NCBI GenBank assembly: GCA_041678605.1
Contig: JBAYNW010000002.1
Coordinates: forward strand, 1-64,000
Direction of reading: 5' to 3'
Length of the DNA stretch: 64,000 bases
Origin: JBAYNW01 sp041678605
Lineage (GTDB): Bacteria; Cyanobacteriota; Vampirovibrionia; Gastranaerophilales; Gastranaerophilaceae
Part shown: one piece after another, positions 50,707 to 59,380 of the stretch
Position numbering within the stretch: the first letter of the stretch is position 1
How the letters are laid out: every line of letters begins with the position of its first letter
Made by a program: the position numbers and the translations under genes
The notes under the pieces: generated by a model
Told to the model about the DNA's origin: nothing
The model's database searches: none
What the model saw: only the letters and a program-made list of their open reading frames with translations

Positions 50707-51558
50707 ATGAGGAATTTTCTACACGATTTTATAATAGAAAAGCACGTTAAATCTGCACTGGAAGAGGATATCGGGTTTGGTGACATAACAACGGATTTTC
50801 TGGCGGAAGAAACCGACGTCTTATCAGGAAGCCTCAAAACCCGCGAAGATGGGATATTGTGCGGATGTGGAGTGTTTGAAAAAGTTTTTAAGGTGCTTTC
50901 TCCTGCTGTAAATATAGAATTTTATTTTAAGGATGGCGATTTTATCGCCAGAGGCGATAAAATCGCCTCAATCAAAGGACCTGCCAGATTTATTCTGACC
51001 GGCGAAAGAACGGCACTCAATTACATCCAGAGAATGAGCGGAATTGCAACCGAAACAAAAAAATATCAGGATAAAATAGATGAAGCCGGGGGTGATTATC
51101 CTACAAAAATTGCGGACACAAGAAAAAGCACCCCAAACTTCAGAATTTTCGAAAAATACGCCGTAAAAACAGGCGGAGGTGCTTTACACAGGTTCAACCT
51201 GTCAGACTGTGCAATGATAAAAGATAATCATATTAAACTTGCCGGTTCAATAACAAATGCAGTAGAAAAACTTAGAAAAAACCTGTCACATGTCCATAAA
51301 ATCGAGGTTGAATGTGACACTTTAGAGCAGGTTCAAGAGGCTCTGAACTGCAAGGCCGACATAATCATGCTCGACAATATGGGGATAAATGAGATTAGGC
51401 AAGCCGTAGCTTTGATTAATAAACGTACGGTTGTCGAAGCGAGCGGAGGGGTAAGTCTGGAAACCGTCAGAGAAATTGCTTCCGTCGGCGTAGACATAAT
51501 TTCTACAAGTGCAATCGTAGCCAAAGCCCCAACCCTGGACTTAGCCCTGGATATTTAG
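50707..51558 (+). CDS. nadC: Nicotinate-nucleotide diphosphorylase (carboxylating)
   Basis: A 283-residue quinolinate phosphoribosyltransferase, turning quinolinate and PRPP into nicotinate mononucleotide. Family motifs: EDIGFGDITTDF, ERTALNYIQRMSGIAT, IADTRKSTPNFRIFEKYAVK, GGGALHRFNLSD, IKDNHIKLAGS and VEASGGVSLETV. GGAGAC lies before the ATG, 32 nt after nadB, so the two form an operon. A 33-bp inverted repeat (50935-50967) lies in codons GDFIARGDKIA, but the residues fit the family. Confidence 0.97.
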   Translation: MRNFLHDFIIEKHVKSALEEDIGFGDITTDFLAEETDVLSGSLKTREDGILCGCGVFEKVFKVLSPAVNIEFYFKDGDFIARGDKIASIKGPARFILTGERTALNYIQRMSGIATETKKYQDKIDEAGGDYPTKIADTRKSTPNFRIFEKYAVKTGGGALHRFNLSDCAMIKDNHIKLAGSITNAVEKLRKNLSHVHKIEVECDTLEQVQEALNCKADIIMLDNMGINEIRQAVALINKRTVVEASGGVSLETVREIASVGVDIISTSAIVAKAPTLDLALDI

Positions 51559-51560
51559 TA

Positions 51561-51686
51561 TTATACTTTTTTCTTTACTTCGGGGTCTTGGAACATTTTA
51601 TTTGTTGCCTTAACAAAGAAAACGCCCAGCACACAAATTGCAATCATAGCAAATGCTAAAGCCGTATTTGAAATAATTTCCGCCAT
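51561..51686 (-). CDS. 41-residue membrane peptide
   Basis: MAEIISNTALAFAMIAICVL, then GVFFVKATNKMFQDPEVKKK plus V: one membrane helix (ALAFAMIAICVLGVFFV) and a lysine-rich cytoplasmic tail. AAAGGT precedes the ATG by 6 nt. It follows the 51690-51932 gene by 3 nt, so the two are co-translated. Too short for the usual ORF limits; the family is unknown to me. Confidence 0.6.
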   Translation of the reverse strand: MAEIISNTALAFAMIAICVLGVFFVKATNKMFQDPEVKKKV

Positions 51687-51689
51687 ATT

Positions 51690-51932
51690 TTACCTTTTTA
51701 ACCTTTCCTTGATTTGGTTCGTTACGCTTATTAAATTCATTGCCATAAAATACCAAATAATTAAACCGATTATACAAAATAAAACCCTAAACACTATCTG
51801 AGGGATAGAAGTAAGATTATTTAGTGAAGCAAATAAGCTAATAATACCACCCATCAAAACAATAACAACTGTCCATAAGCTTTTTTTATCTTCAACTAAA
51901 TTACTAATTATTATTTTATCTTTTTCGTCCAT
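51690..51932 (-). CDS. Small two-helix membrane protein
   Basis: An 80-residue protein with two membrane segments (LWTVVIVLMGGIISLFA; IVFRVLFCIIGLIIWYFMAM) between short charged ends (MDEKDKIII; NQIKERLKR). The start is ATG 51932, which has TATAAT exactly 6 nt upstream; no Shine-Dalgarno. An upstream in-frame ATG falls on the other side of the -10 box. Unknown function; forms a unit with the 41-residue peptide. Confidence 0.65.
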   Translation of the reverse strand: MDEKDKIIISNLVEDKKSLWTVVIVLMGGIISLFASLNNLTSIPQIVFRVLFCIIGLIIWYFMAMNLISVTNQIKERLKR

Positions 51933-51938
51933 AAAAGC

Positions 51939-51944
51939 ATTATA
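51939..51944 (-). promoter_or_regulatory. -10 box, leaderless layout
   Basis: TATAAT on the minus strand, 6 nt before the ATG of the small membrane protein gene. Confidence 0.65.
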
Positions 51945-52051
51945 GCATATTAAAAACAAAAATCTTCAATTTAACAAATGATAACATTTGCAATAGAGTT
52001 GATAGGTGAAGGGGTGGATTTTGAATGGCTTAATTTTTATTCTATTTGTTT

Positions 52052-53044
52052 TTACTGCTCAATCGGCAAATACGACTGCGGATAGGTGTAATCTTCCTTG
52101 AACCCGACATGTCTATACATTTTAAGTGCCTGATAATTGTCGGTTTCCGTCGTTGTATTAATCTCCGTAAAATCTCTTTCGCCGGATTTTGTCCAATCTA
52201 ACAGTGTTTGGACTGATTTTTTGAGTAAATGTTTTGAAAGTCCTTTGCCCTGATGTTCGGGTGCAATCGCAAAAATTGGAATATTGGCGATTTTGCCTCC
52301 GGTAATATTCGTAAAACAAAAACCGCATGGTTTTCCATTGAAAAGCAAGACACTTACGGCTTCCGGCAAAAATTCGCCATAGGTTCCATCGACAATTTTT
52401 GACAAAATATCGCTTGTACCTTCTTTTGATTTAAATCTCGGGTCAAAAAGTGCGTCGGATGAATTCTCAAAAGCACTGTGGACAATCGAAACCGCCTCTT
52501 GCAAATATTCGTCTTTCCACTTGTCAATCATATAACTCGGGTCTTTTTCTGACAGTATTGTATGGTTTAAAATCGTTTCGCAGCCGCCGCCTTGCATCAT
52601 AAATCTCAAAACAGCAAGTCCGATGAATTTAAATCCGTAGTGGGCAATGTCGCTCACAAAATCGCCCTGAGAGCCAATCATAGGATAACAAACGATTTTT
52701 TCTTTACGTTCTTCCTGAGTTTCCTCCAGAAATTTTTCCAGCAGAATCTTTCGTTTTTGGGTCAAATCTTCGTCTCCAAGACAATGGATAACGTTGAGTT
52801 CAACCGCCTCTGAAATCATGGTTGTATAAGCCAAAAATGCAGTCGGAATATGATTCTCCAACAAAACTATGCATTTAACAAATTCCTTTTCAACCGCCTT
52901 AAGAAAATCTTCATAGCTCAGCGGTTCCAGCTCAAATTTGTAATCACTTATTGCCGCAGTTCTAAAATCGCTGTAAACCCCTGCAAAAATTTTCCAAAGA
53001 TCTTTTGTAAGTATTCGTGCCTCATAAATTGTGTTTGATGTCAT
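52052..53044 (-). CDS. GNAT-family acetyltransferase
   Basis: A 330-residue protein. The C-terminal third is a GNAT domain (IFAIAPEHQGKGLSKHLLKK, the acetyl-CoA loop, then NYQALKMYRHVGFKED); the N-terminal part (about 200 residues) may be a second, divergent GNAT fold. I start at ATG 53044, which has AAGGA; a GTG 18 nt upstream overlaps ribBA. Substrate unknown. It follows ribBA on the same strand, apparently as one operon. Confidence 0.8.
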   Translation of the reverse strand: MTSNTIYEARILTKDLWKIFAGVYSDFRTAAISDYKFELEPLSYEDFLKAVEKEFVKCIVLLENHIPTAFLAYTTMISEAVELNVIHCLGDEDLTQKRKILLEKFLEETQEERKEKIVCYPMIGSQGDFVSDIAHYGFKFIGLAVLRFMMQGGGCETILNHTILSEKDPSYMIDKWKDEYLQEAVSIVHSAFENSSDALFDPRFKSKEGTSDILSKIVDGTYGEFLPEAVSVLLFNGKPCGFCFTNITGGKIANIPIFAIAPEHQGKGLSKHLLKKSVQTLLDWTKSGERDFTEINTTTETDNYQALKMYRHVGFKEDYTYPQSYLPIEQ

Positions 53045-53058
53045 TTTTTCCTTATCAT

Positions 53059-54288
53059 TCACCGATACATGTGGTGCATTTTTTCTTTTTTCGTTTCCAT
53101 ATATTTTTTATTGTGAGAGTTAACCTCAGGTTCTAAGTTAACTATATCATGAATTTTTAATCCATACCCTTCCAGTCCGATAATTTTTTTAGGGTTATTG
53201 GTAATCAAATTGAAATTATTATACCCCAAATCTAAAATTATTTGGGCTCCGACGCCATAATCTCTCAAATCCGGCTGAAAACCAAGTGAAATATTCGCTT
53301 CAATTGTATCCTGACCCTTTTCCTGAAGAGCATAAGCCTTAATCTTATTAATCAAGCCTATTCCTCGTCCTTCGTGGTCACGAATATAAATAACAGCACC
53401 TTTACCACATTCATCAATCATTTTCATTGCCCGATGAAGCTGAGAATTGCAGTCACATTTCAAACTGTGAAAAACATCTCCCGTCAAACATTCGCTGTGA
53501 ACACGAATCAGCGGAATTTTATCCGAGCCGTCATCTTTAACCAATGCAACGTGCTCGTGGTTATTTAGATTATCCAGATACCCGTAAACCTTGAAATCCC
53601 CAAACTGTGTAGGTAAAGTCGCTTGAGCCTCACGGGTTACAAATCTTTCCGTTCTTAATCGATAAGCAATAAGTTGGGCTACGGTGATAAATTTTATATC
53701 GTGTTTTACCGCAAACTCTTTGAGTTCATCCCGACGAGCCATTGTTCCATCCGGATTAAGTATTTCACACATAACTCCCGCCGGAGTATGCCCCGCCATC
53801 CTCGCCAAATCAACGCTTGCCTCTGTGTGGCCGGTTCTTTGCAGCACCCCGCCTGTCTTTGCAACACAAGGGAAAATATGCCCCGGACGTCTTAGGTCGT
53901 TTGGTCTGGAATTTTTATCTATTGCAATTTGAATTGTTTTTGCCCTGTCAAATGCCGAAATACCCGTCGTAACTCCGAATTTTGCCGCCCCGTCAATGCT
54001 CTGCGTAAATGCTGTTTGAGCACTTTCCGTATTTTTTTGAACCATCTGGGATAATTCAAGTTCTTTGGCTTTTTGCCGGGTAATCGCAAGACAAATAAGT
54101 CCACGGCATTCCTGTGCCATAAAATTTATGATGTCAGGAGTTACTGTTTCGGCTGAGCAGATTAGGTCACCCTCATTTTCACGAGCCTCGTCGTCTGCGA
54201 CTATAACCGGCTTCCCTGATTTGAAACATTCTATTGCTTCTTCTGCGGTGTTAAAAAATTCCTCAGTTTTAAATTCAGCTTCATTCAT
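53059..54288 (-). CDS. ribBA: Bifunctional DHBP synthase / GTP cyclohydrolase II
   Basis: A 409-residue riboflavin enzyme. N-terminal DHBP synthase (DDEARENEGDLICSAE, FMAQECRGLICLAI, HTEASVDLARMAG) makes the four-carbon unit from ribulose 5-phosphate; C-terminal GTP cyclohydrolase II (RVHSECLTGDVF, LKCDCNSQL, DHEGRGIGLINK) opens GTP and binds zinc by the three cysteines. The start (ATG 54288) lies 1 nt after the ribE stop, so translation is coupled. ribD and ribH are not in the window. Confidence 0.97.
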   Translation of the reverse strand: MNEAEFKTEEFFNTAEEAIECFKSGKPVIVADDEARENEGDLICSAETVTPDIINFMAQECRGLICLAITRQKAKELELSQMVQKNTESAQTAFTQSIDGAAKFGVTTGISAFDRAKTIQIAIDKNSRPNDLRRPGHIFPCVAKTGGVLQRTGHTEASVDLARMAGHTPAGVMCEILNPDGTMARRDELKEFAVKHDIKFITVAQLIAYRLRTERFVTREAQATLPTQFGDFKVYGYLDNLNNHEHVALVKDDGSDKIPLIRVHSECLTGDVFHSLKCDCNSQLHRAMKMIDECGKGAVIYIRDHEGRGIGLINKIKAYALQEKGQDTIEANISLGFQPDLRDYGVGAQIILDLGYNNFNLITNNPKKIIGLEGYGLKIHDIVNLEPEVNSHNKKYMETKKEKMHHMYR

Positions 54289-54289
54289 T

Positions 54290-54928
54290 TTAAAAAAAAC
54301 CATTTTCCTTCAAAAAATTTTCATCTATCGTTCTATTATTACCCGTTGATAAAAATTTTTCAACATATTTTGCCAAAATATCAACTTCAATGTTTACAAA
54401 ATCGCCTGATTTCAGACTTTTTAAATTTGAGTTTTCAAACGTGTGAGGGATGACCGCAACACCAAATTCGCTTGAATTAATGTCTGAAATTGTTAAGCTT
54501 ACGCCGTTTAGTGCAACAGACCCTTTTTTCGCAAGGTATTTTGCCAAATTTTTTTCGACTTCAAATTTTAAGCTGTAAAATTCAGCGAGTTTTTGAATAT
54601 TTTTGACCTTCGTCATTCCGTCGACATGACCGGAAACAATGTGTCCGCCGAGTCTTGAACTTAGAGTCAAAGCTCTTTCGAGATTCACTTTCATCCCACT
54701 TTTAAATCTTGAAAAAGTAGTCCCTCCGAGGGTCTCAAAGGAAACCTGAGCGGAAAAACTGTTTGAAGAAATTTCCGTAACCGTTTGACACACTCCATCG
54801 ATTGCAATGCTGTCGCCGATTTTGGTATTTTCCAAAACTTGTTTGCACTCAACCATGACAAGGGCGTTTTTACCACTCTTTGAAAATTCTTTGATTATGC
54901 CGATTTCTTCGATTATTCCTGTAAACAT
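54290..54928 (-). CDS. ribE: Riboflavin synthase, alpha subunit
   Basis: A 212-residue enzyme dismutating two lumazines into riboflavin. Two barrel repeats are visible, each with the MFTGIIEEIG-type start (MFTGIIEEIGIIKEF; GGHIVSGHVDGMTKV) and SVALNGVSLTI / SIAIDGVCQTV. Start at ATG 54928 with TAAAAT 6 nt upstream and no Shine-Dalgarno. No FMN riboswitch is seen before it; the spacer is too short. Confidence 0.95.
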   Translation of the reverse strand: MFTGIIEEIGIIKEFSKSGKNALVMVECKQVLENTKIGDSIAIDGVCQTVTEISSNSFSAQVSFETLGGTTFSRFKSGMKVNLERALTLSSRLGGHIVSGHVDGMTKVKNIQKLAEFYSLKFEVEKNLAKYLAKKGSVALNGVSLTISDINSSEFGVAVIPHTFENSNLKSLKSGDFVNIEVDILAKYVEKFLSTGNNRTIDENFLKENGFF

Positions 54929-54934
54929 AACTAC

Positions 54935-54940
54935 ATTTTA
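54935..54940 (-). promoter_or_regulatory. -10 box of the rib operon, leaderless layout
   Basis: TAAAAT on the minus strand, 6 nt before the ribE ATG. Confidence 0.55.
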
Positions 54941-55104
54941 GCATAAAAAAGCAAATCGAAAAGAGGTTGTAAACTCTCTTCCCCCCTTTCCCCTCTAACT
55001 ATTACATTTTGTAACAAAAAGTGAACTTGTCCGATTATTTTCTAAAGTTTTTCAAAAAAATGCCGATATATACGGTGTATATATGCAAAATTAGGGATAA
55101 TGCC

Positions 55105-55680
55105 ATGACAGTAGGTGCAGTAAGCTTATATCAGTATTCAAGCAATTATAATTATGATACAACTGACCAATACAAGTTCTTTAATACTGTTGTGTCTGAC
55201 GAAAGACTGCAACAGTTAATGGAACGGTATGGAATTATTCAAACAGGTGATTCTTACAATGACCTGCATGCTTTGTATTTGGCAATGTATCCCGAAGCTG
55301 TAGCAGATGCTACGGCAGCTCAAGCATCATCCGGCAGCAAACAGGCACAGCCCGCTCAACAGGCTTCTCAAGCAGCGGCGGCACAAAGCTCAAACAACGT
55401 TCCATGGGCTAATTTAATGAGCCAAATCGGACTTAGTGCAACCGGAAGTTTTGAGAGAGATTACAATGAATTCAATCAAAGAATATCGCTTATGCAAATA
55501 AATGCCTTTTCCCCTCAAGACAAGGCTATGGTAGCACAATTGCAGGCACAGGCGAGAGTTGTTTTTGTTCAACAATCAGCACAGGCTCAATCAAGTCAAG
55601 CACAAACAAATTCTCAGCCTCAACAAGCTTCCGGTGCGGACATTATGGCCCAATTGAATAAATTATATTCAGTCGGTTAA
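55105..55680 (+). CDS. Gln/Ala-rich protein of unknown function
   Basis: A 191-residue protein with two low-complexity Gln/Ser/Ala stretches (about residues 73-100 and 163-178) round a helical middle (NNVPWANLMSQIGLSATGSF, EQRISLMQINAFSPQDK-like). I start at ATG 55105 (AGGGATAA upstream) rather than the in-frame GTG at 55021, whose first residues read as spacer. N-terminus TVGAVSLYQYSSNYNYDTT is Tyr-rich. Unknown family; probably a lineage-specific secreted or surface-related protein. Confidence 0.6.
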   Translation: MTVGAVSLYQYSSNYNYDTTDQYKFFNTVVSDERLQQLMERYGIIQTGDSYNDLHALYLAMYPEAVADATAAQASSGSKQAQPAQQASQAAAAQSSNNVPWANLMSQIGLSATGSFERDYNEFNQRISLMQINAFSPQDKAMVAQLQAQARVVFVQQSAQAQSSQAQTNSQPQQASGADIMAQLNKLYSVG

Positions 55681-55684
55681 TTCC

Positions 55685-56611
55685 TTACACAGAAGTTGAA
55701 GCCTTAGCCGCTTTAATCAGATTTGATTCGTTCGAATTATTTTGGGCTTGTTTTTTGGCTTCTGCTGCGTTTAAATCAGCTGCCCTTCTCTTTTTTGTCA
55801 TTCTTTCATTTGATTTGGATATCCAAATCATGAAGTTAGGAACTAATATAAAAGTTGCAATAAATCCGAATGAACTATTCATAAATTTTGCTACTTTTAC
55901 GTAACGATTTTTGCTTGATTTAAAAATATCATATATTTTATTAAGTTCAGCAGAATTTTTAGCTTCTTTTCCAAAAGCATTTATAATTTCTTCATCAGAA
56001 GCACTTTTAAGATTTTTACCGATTTTTGCAAGAATTTTTGAAGTATTTTCCCTTACTACAGGATCAAATTTTAAAACTTTCTTTAAATTACCGCCATTGC
56101 CTTTTATAAATTCGCAGAAACCTGCCATCCCTTTTTCATAGCCATCAACTTGGCTATATTTTCCGACAATTTGTCCGCTGTTAAATACTTCAATCCCTTT
56201 TGTAGGATGTAGCCAATTACGGAGTTTATCAACGAATTTCACATTTTTTTCAGGTTTAAAAGAGAGTGCAAACCCTGATATTTTTGAACAAAGTTTGGAA
56301 AAACCCCTAGACAAACCTGTGGCAAAAAATAGAATTGCTGTAATGCTTGTTACATCACGCCTCAGAATTTCACGTCTGTCGTATTTATCGTACGCCTGTA
56401 TGTATCTTGGGACCACGGTGGCTCCGTATAAAACTGTCATAAGACCAGCCGTCGACAAAGTGAATTTGTATGGCTCAAACGCATCGGAAAACTTTCTAAA
56501 ATACCCACCCTTAGAAAGGCCCTGGCCAATTTTAGTAGTAAAGCCCGAACCAAATGAAGGTTGATTTTTTACTCTTGAAAGTGGAGCATTTGATGTTTTA
56601 TTTATGTTCAT
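55685..56611 (-). CDS. Lineage-specific membrane protein, paired with the next gene
   Basis: A 308-residue protein opening MNINKTSNAPLSRVKNQPSF, GSGFTTKIGQGL. About three hydrophobic spans (KFTLSTAGLMTVLYGATVV; SITAILFFATGLSRGF; FGFIATFILVPNFMIWI) and an Ala/Asn/Lys-rich tail. The start ATG 56611 has AAGGAGGG and overlaps the end of the upstream gene by 14 nt, so translation is coupled. Same broad type as the 12854 product. Unknown function. Confidence 0.65.
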   Translation of the reverse strand: MNINKTSNAPLSRVKNQPSFGSGFTTKIGQGLSKGGYFRKFSDAFEPYKFTLSTAGLMTVLYGATVVPRYIQAYDKYDRREILRRDVTSITAILFFATGLSRGFSKLCSKISGFALSFKPEKNVKFVDKLRNWLHPTKGIEVFNSGQIVGKYSQVDGYEKGMAGFCEFIKGNGGNLKKVLKFDPVVRENTSKILAKIGKNLKSASDEEIINAFGKEAKNSAELNKIYDIFKSSKNRYVKVAKFMNSSFGFIATFILVPNFMIWISKSNERMTKKRRAADLNAAEAKKQAQNNSNESNLIKAAKASTSV

Positions 56612-57641
56612 CGAATTGCCCTCCTTCCAATTTTGGGTTACTCTTAGGACCATTTAAACCATTCAACCCTGGATTAACCCCATCTTTGTGTTTGTATAAT
56701 TTAGGAATAAAAACAAAGAATGATGATGTCAAGGCAATCATAGTCATGTTGGTGATAAATCTTGAACCCATACGCTTTACATTAAAATTTTTAATATATT
56801 CACCAATTTCAAAAGCACCCCTCTTTTTAGCCAATGAAGATGTAACATCATTAGAATAATTTTTCAAATAATGTAAAAATTTGTTTAGGCCCTTTTCCAA
56901 AGGTTTTTGTGCTTCTGTTTTAAATTTTGTTGTAAAAACGTCTTCATTAGGCGGGGTGTGTTTTTTCCTTAAAGAAACGAAATCATCTGACAAAGATGCA
57001 AACAAATCTTCACGGGAATCTTCTTGTTTTATGGCAAATAATCTCTTGAAGAAGTTCTTTTTGTGGGCATGTTCAATTTCCAAAATTCTTTTTGTATAAT
57101 CTAACACTTTTTTATCAAGTTCAACGCCATCTAAGCCTCCGTTAGTTGAAGTTTTGAGCATATTTTTAATTGCATGTCTATAATATTTTTCTTTTAGCTT
57201 GCCTTTTTTAATCAGCCTTGGAATATCTTGATTTTTGGCAAATTCGGCAAAATCATCCCCCAAACCCTTGATATAATCAACAGGGACTTCATTAGCTGAA
57301 CCAAAGTACTTTCTTGTAACCCAAAGCAATGCCGCAGGAATGAAGAATGTACTAGGACCACTTATTACCTCACGAATGGCCTCAGTAGCGGCAAATCTGT
57401 AATTACGCTGACCTGTTTCTTCTTCATTTCTATGTAAACCGGCTTTAATTCTCGGAACCCACATCCCTATAACATCTTGTGTCAGAAAGGAAGCGGCTAC
57501 ACCGCCCCTATCTATCGCATCCATTGTACCCACAATAGGGGTACCCGGCCAAAATCCCCTGAAAGAAACATTTTTATCTTTCAAGGCCGGTTGTACGCCT
57601 TTTTTGTTTTCCACTTTTGCACTAATCGGGTTCAATGTCAT
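56598..57641 (-). CDS. Lineage-specific membrane protein with NVSFRG motif
   Basis: A 347-residue protein. N-terminal KNVSFRGFWPGTPIVG (near residue 25), then DVIGMWVPRIKAGLHR, which resembles DIATNWVPKMPFAR of the 12854 product. One membrane span near the middle (STFFIPAALLWVTRKYF) and one near the C-terminus (FITNMTMIALTSSFFVFIP), ending PNLEGGQFDEHK-like. AAAGG precedes the ATG. First gene of a two-gene operon. Unknown function. Confidence 0.65.
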   Translation of the reverse strand: MTLNPISAKVENKKGVQPALKDKNVSFRGFWPGTPIVGTMDAIDRGGVAASFLTQDVIGMWVPRIKAGLHRNEEETGQRNYRFAATEAIREVISGPSTFFIPAALLWVTRKYFGSANEVPVDYIKGLGDDFAEFAKNQDIPRLIKKGKLKEKYYRHAIKNMLKTSTNGGLDGVELDKKVLDYTKRILEIEHAHKKNFFKRLFAIKQEDSREDLFASLSDDFVSLRKKHTPPNEDVFTTKFKTEAQKPLEKGLNKFLHYLKNYSNDVTSSLAKKRGAFEIGEYIKNFNVKRMGSRFITNMTMIALTSSFFVFIPKLYKHKDGVNPGLNGLNGPKSNPKLEGGQFDEHK

Positions 57642-57957
57642 ATTTACTTTAACTACCTTTACCTTTACCTGCCCACATCCGGTTCATACCGCTTCTATAA
57701 GATGAAACAATGCTATAAATTTTCCCTTTACACTTACAAATTAATAACAACTTATCACACCTATAAATATATAAAGGATATGCAATGGTACATTATTGCC
57801 CTTTTTCCTCTTTTCGTTTACTTTTTTTTACAATTGTAGTAGAAAAGAATAAGTGTACTAAGTATACTTGTTATTTGCGAAATGCACAACCCCTTTGGAG
57901 TTTACTTTAAACAATTATTTACAAATACTACTGATGAAAGTAAGCAGGAAAATGAAG
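57642..57957. other. Spacer without a clear gene
   Basis: Holds AT-rich sequence and a possible 19-codon hydrophobic peptide (57780-57839, MQWYIIALFPLFVYFFLQL-type) with AAAGG too close to its ATG. Nothing firmer can be supported. Confidence 0.3.
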
Positions 57958-58196
57958 TTGAACGGTTTAAGGGCTTTTTACGAAGTGATTAAGTGATTAA
58001 GGGAGTTGATAAGTCGAAAGGCTTAAAGGCTTAAGGGGTGAAGGGGTGAACGGTTGAAGGGTTCAATTACCAATTTCCTTTTCCCGTCTTCTAGTTGATA
58101 AGTCGATAAGTTGAAGGTTCGAACGGTTCAATTACCAATTTCCCATTTCCCATTTCCCATTTCCTATTCCCTATTCCCTATTCCCTATTTCCCCCG
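57958..58196. repeat. Run of 7-8-bp periodic repeats after pilin 3
   Basis: GAAGTGATTAAGTGATTAAG, then TTGATAAGTCGATAAGTTGA, then heptamers (TTCCCAT three times, TTCCTAT, TTCCCTA three times) up to the pilin stop. The 22 bp at 57972-57993 recur inverted at 59357-59378. Confidence 0.8.
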
Positions 58197-58922
58197 TCAA
58201 TAATTCATCTGCCAGCTTTCTTCAATAATGCGGCCGGCACAACATTGGCCGTCTTTATTCGTCCCGCCGTTATATCCATAGTTGCAAAGATTGCTGGCTT
58301 TCCAATGATAATATTTAGCTCCACCACGAGGATACAGGGCAGGTCCGTTATCATTGACAAGTGCAAATCGAAATATGTCACGCCCCAGAGCATTGGGTTT
58401 TTTGAGCCCGTTTACGTCAATATAAAAAGAAGTCATGCATATTTTTGTTAAAGAACCGGCTGAACCGCTACAGCCTGAATAGGAGTCACCAAGATAAACC
58501 GCTATTCCATCTGATGTTATAAATCTGTAATAAGATGTGCTATCATACCCGCTATTAGTATTTGTTCCATCAAAATTTAGTGCTATTGTATCCGAAAAAC
58601 AGCCTGATGTAGTTGTGTCACAATTCTTTGCCACGTTAAAATATTTAGCTATCTTATCCCCCATTGTTTTTTTATCGGCCGAATCAAAGAAACAACTCAA
58701 ATCGCCTATGCAGCCTGAATCTGCGGCCATTTGGATTAAGGCCTGATTCCACTTTGAATAGGCACTTTTTACGCCCGCAACGTATGCGGCCTTTTGTGAG
58801 TTAGCAATCAGCACCGGAACTGTCAATGCCGCGAGAACGCCGATAATGGTCAGTGTAACCAGCACTTCTGCGAGAGAAAATCCCCTTTTGACCGAAGTCC
58901 CTCTTTGTCTCATATTTTCCAT
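58197..58922 (-). CDS. Type IV pilin-like / pseudopilin protein, paralogue 3
   Basis: A 241-residue paralogue of the 16538 and 40202 products: leader SVKRG, then FSLAEVLVTLTIIGVLAALT, Glu at +5. Shared cysteine-containing blocks GCIGDLSCFFDSADKKTMG and KNCDTTTSGCF; the end reads GRIIEESWQMNY. AAGGAT precedes the ATG. Its promoter and a divergent HTH pseudogene copy repeat the arrangement at pilin 2. Confidence 0.9.
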   Translation of the reverse strand: MENMRQRGTSVKRGFSLAEVLVTLTIIGVLAALTVPVLIANSQKAAYVAGVKSAYSKWNQALIQMAADSGCIGDLSCFFDSADKKTMGDKIAKYFNVAKNCDTTTSGCFSDTIALNFDGTNTNSGYDSTSYYRFITSDGIAVYLGDSYSGCSGSAGSLTKICMTSFYIDVNGLKKPNALGRDIFRFALVNDNGPALYPRGGAKYYHWKASNLCNYGYNGGTNKDGQCCAGRIIEESWQMNY

Positions 58923-58983
58923 AATTATCCTTTTGTAAATTTTAAAATCCTTAAAGGGATTATTTAATCCTTATATGGAGCAT

Positions 58984-59012
58984 AGTATAAAGGATTTAAC
59001 TTTATTTGTCAA
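58984..59012 (-). promoter_or_regulatory. Promoter of pilin 3
   Basis: On the minus strand TTGACA (59012-59007), 17 bp, TATACT (58989-58984). A small hairpin (GGATT-AAAT-AATCC) follows in the leader. Confidence 0.85.
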
Positions 59013-59030
59013 GTTGTTTATAATTAGCAA

Positions 59031-59237
59031 ATGAATGTAAAAAATCAAATAAAATCACTATTAGCACTGAAATGTATAACAATGAAACAGCTCGCCGGTT
59101 TGATGAGCGAAAGAACAGGCAAAAAATATACCCAACAGAGCATTTCTCATAAATTGACAAGATAAAGCCTTTCTTTAAAAGATGCCTCCATAATCTCGGA
59201 CATTTTGGGGTTTAGTCTTAAATTTATTGAAAAATAA
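59031..59237 (+). pseudogene. HTH regulator-like gene broken by a nonsense codon
   Basis: 68 codons that align without gaps with the 39877-40083 product: NVKNQIKSLLALKCITMKQL, AGLMSERTGKKYTQ, SISHKLTR, stop, SLSLKDASIISDILGF, SLKFIEK. The TAA at 59163-59165 stands where the intact copy has Glu, a one-base change. It is divergent to pilin 3 as the intact copy is to pilin 2. TATAAT lies 6 nt before the ATG. Confidence 0.85.
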
Positions 59238-59304
59238 ATGTTTTCATTTATTCGACATAAAAGTTAAAAAAGCGACCTTCTGCGGATTTCCCAGTTCCCT
59301 GTTT

Positions 59305-59378
59305 TTTTAAAAATTTGCGAAGCATTATTGCACTTAATCACTTAATCACCCAGTCACTTAATCACTTCGTAAAAAGCC
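59305..59378. repeat. Inverted copy of the pilin-associated octamer repeat
   Basis: Complement of the block after pilin 1 (AATAATGCTTCGCAAATTTT and GTGATTAA octamers), and its last 22 bp are the inverse of 57972-57993. It therefore closes the pilin 3/HTH cassette. Confidence 0.85.
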
Positions 59379-59380
59379 AT

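Noticed and set aside
50935..50968. 33-bp inverted repeat in nadC as a further inserted element
   Set aside because: The encoded GDFIARGDKIASIKGPA fits normal NadC sequence, so it is probably a coding coincidence.
57780..57839. 19-residue hydrophobic peptide as a type I toxin
   Set aside because: Ribosome site too close to the ATG and no antisense RNA promoter recognised; too little support.
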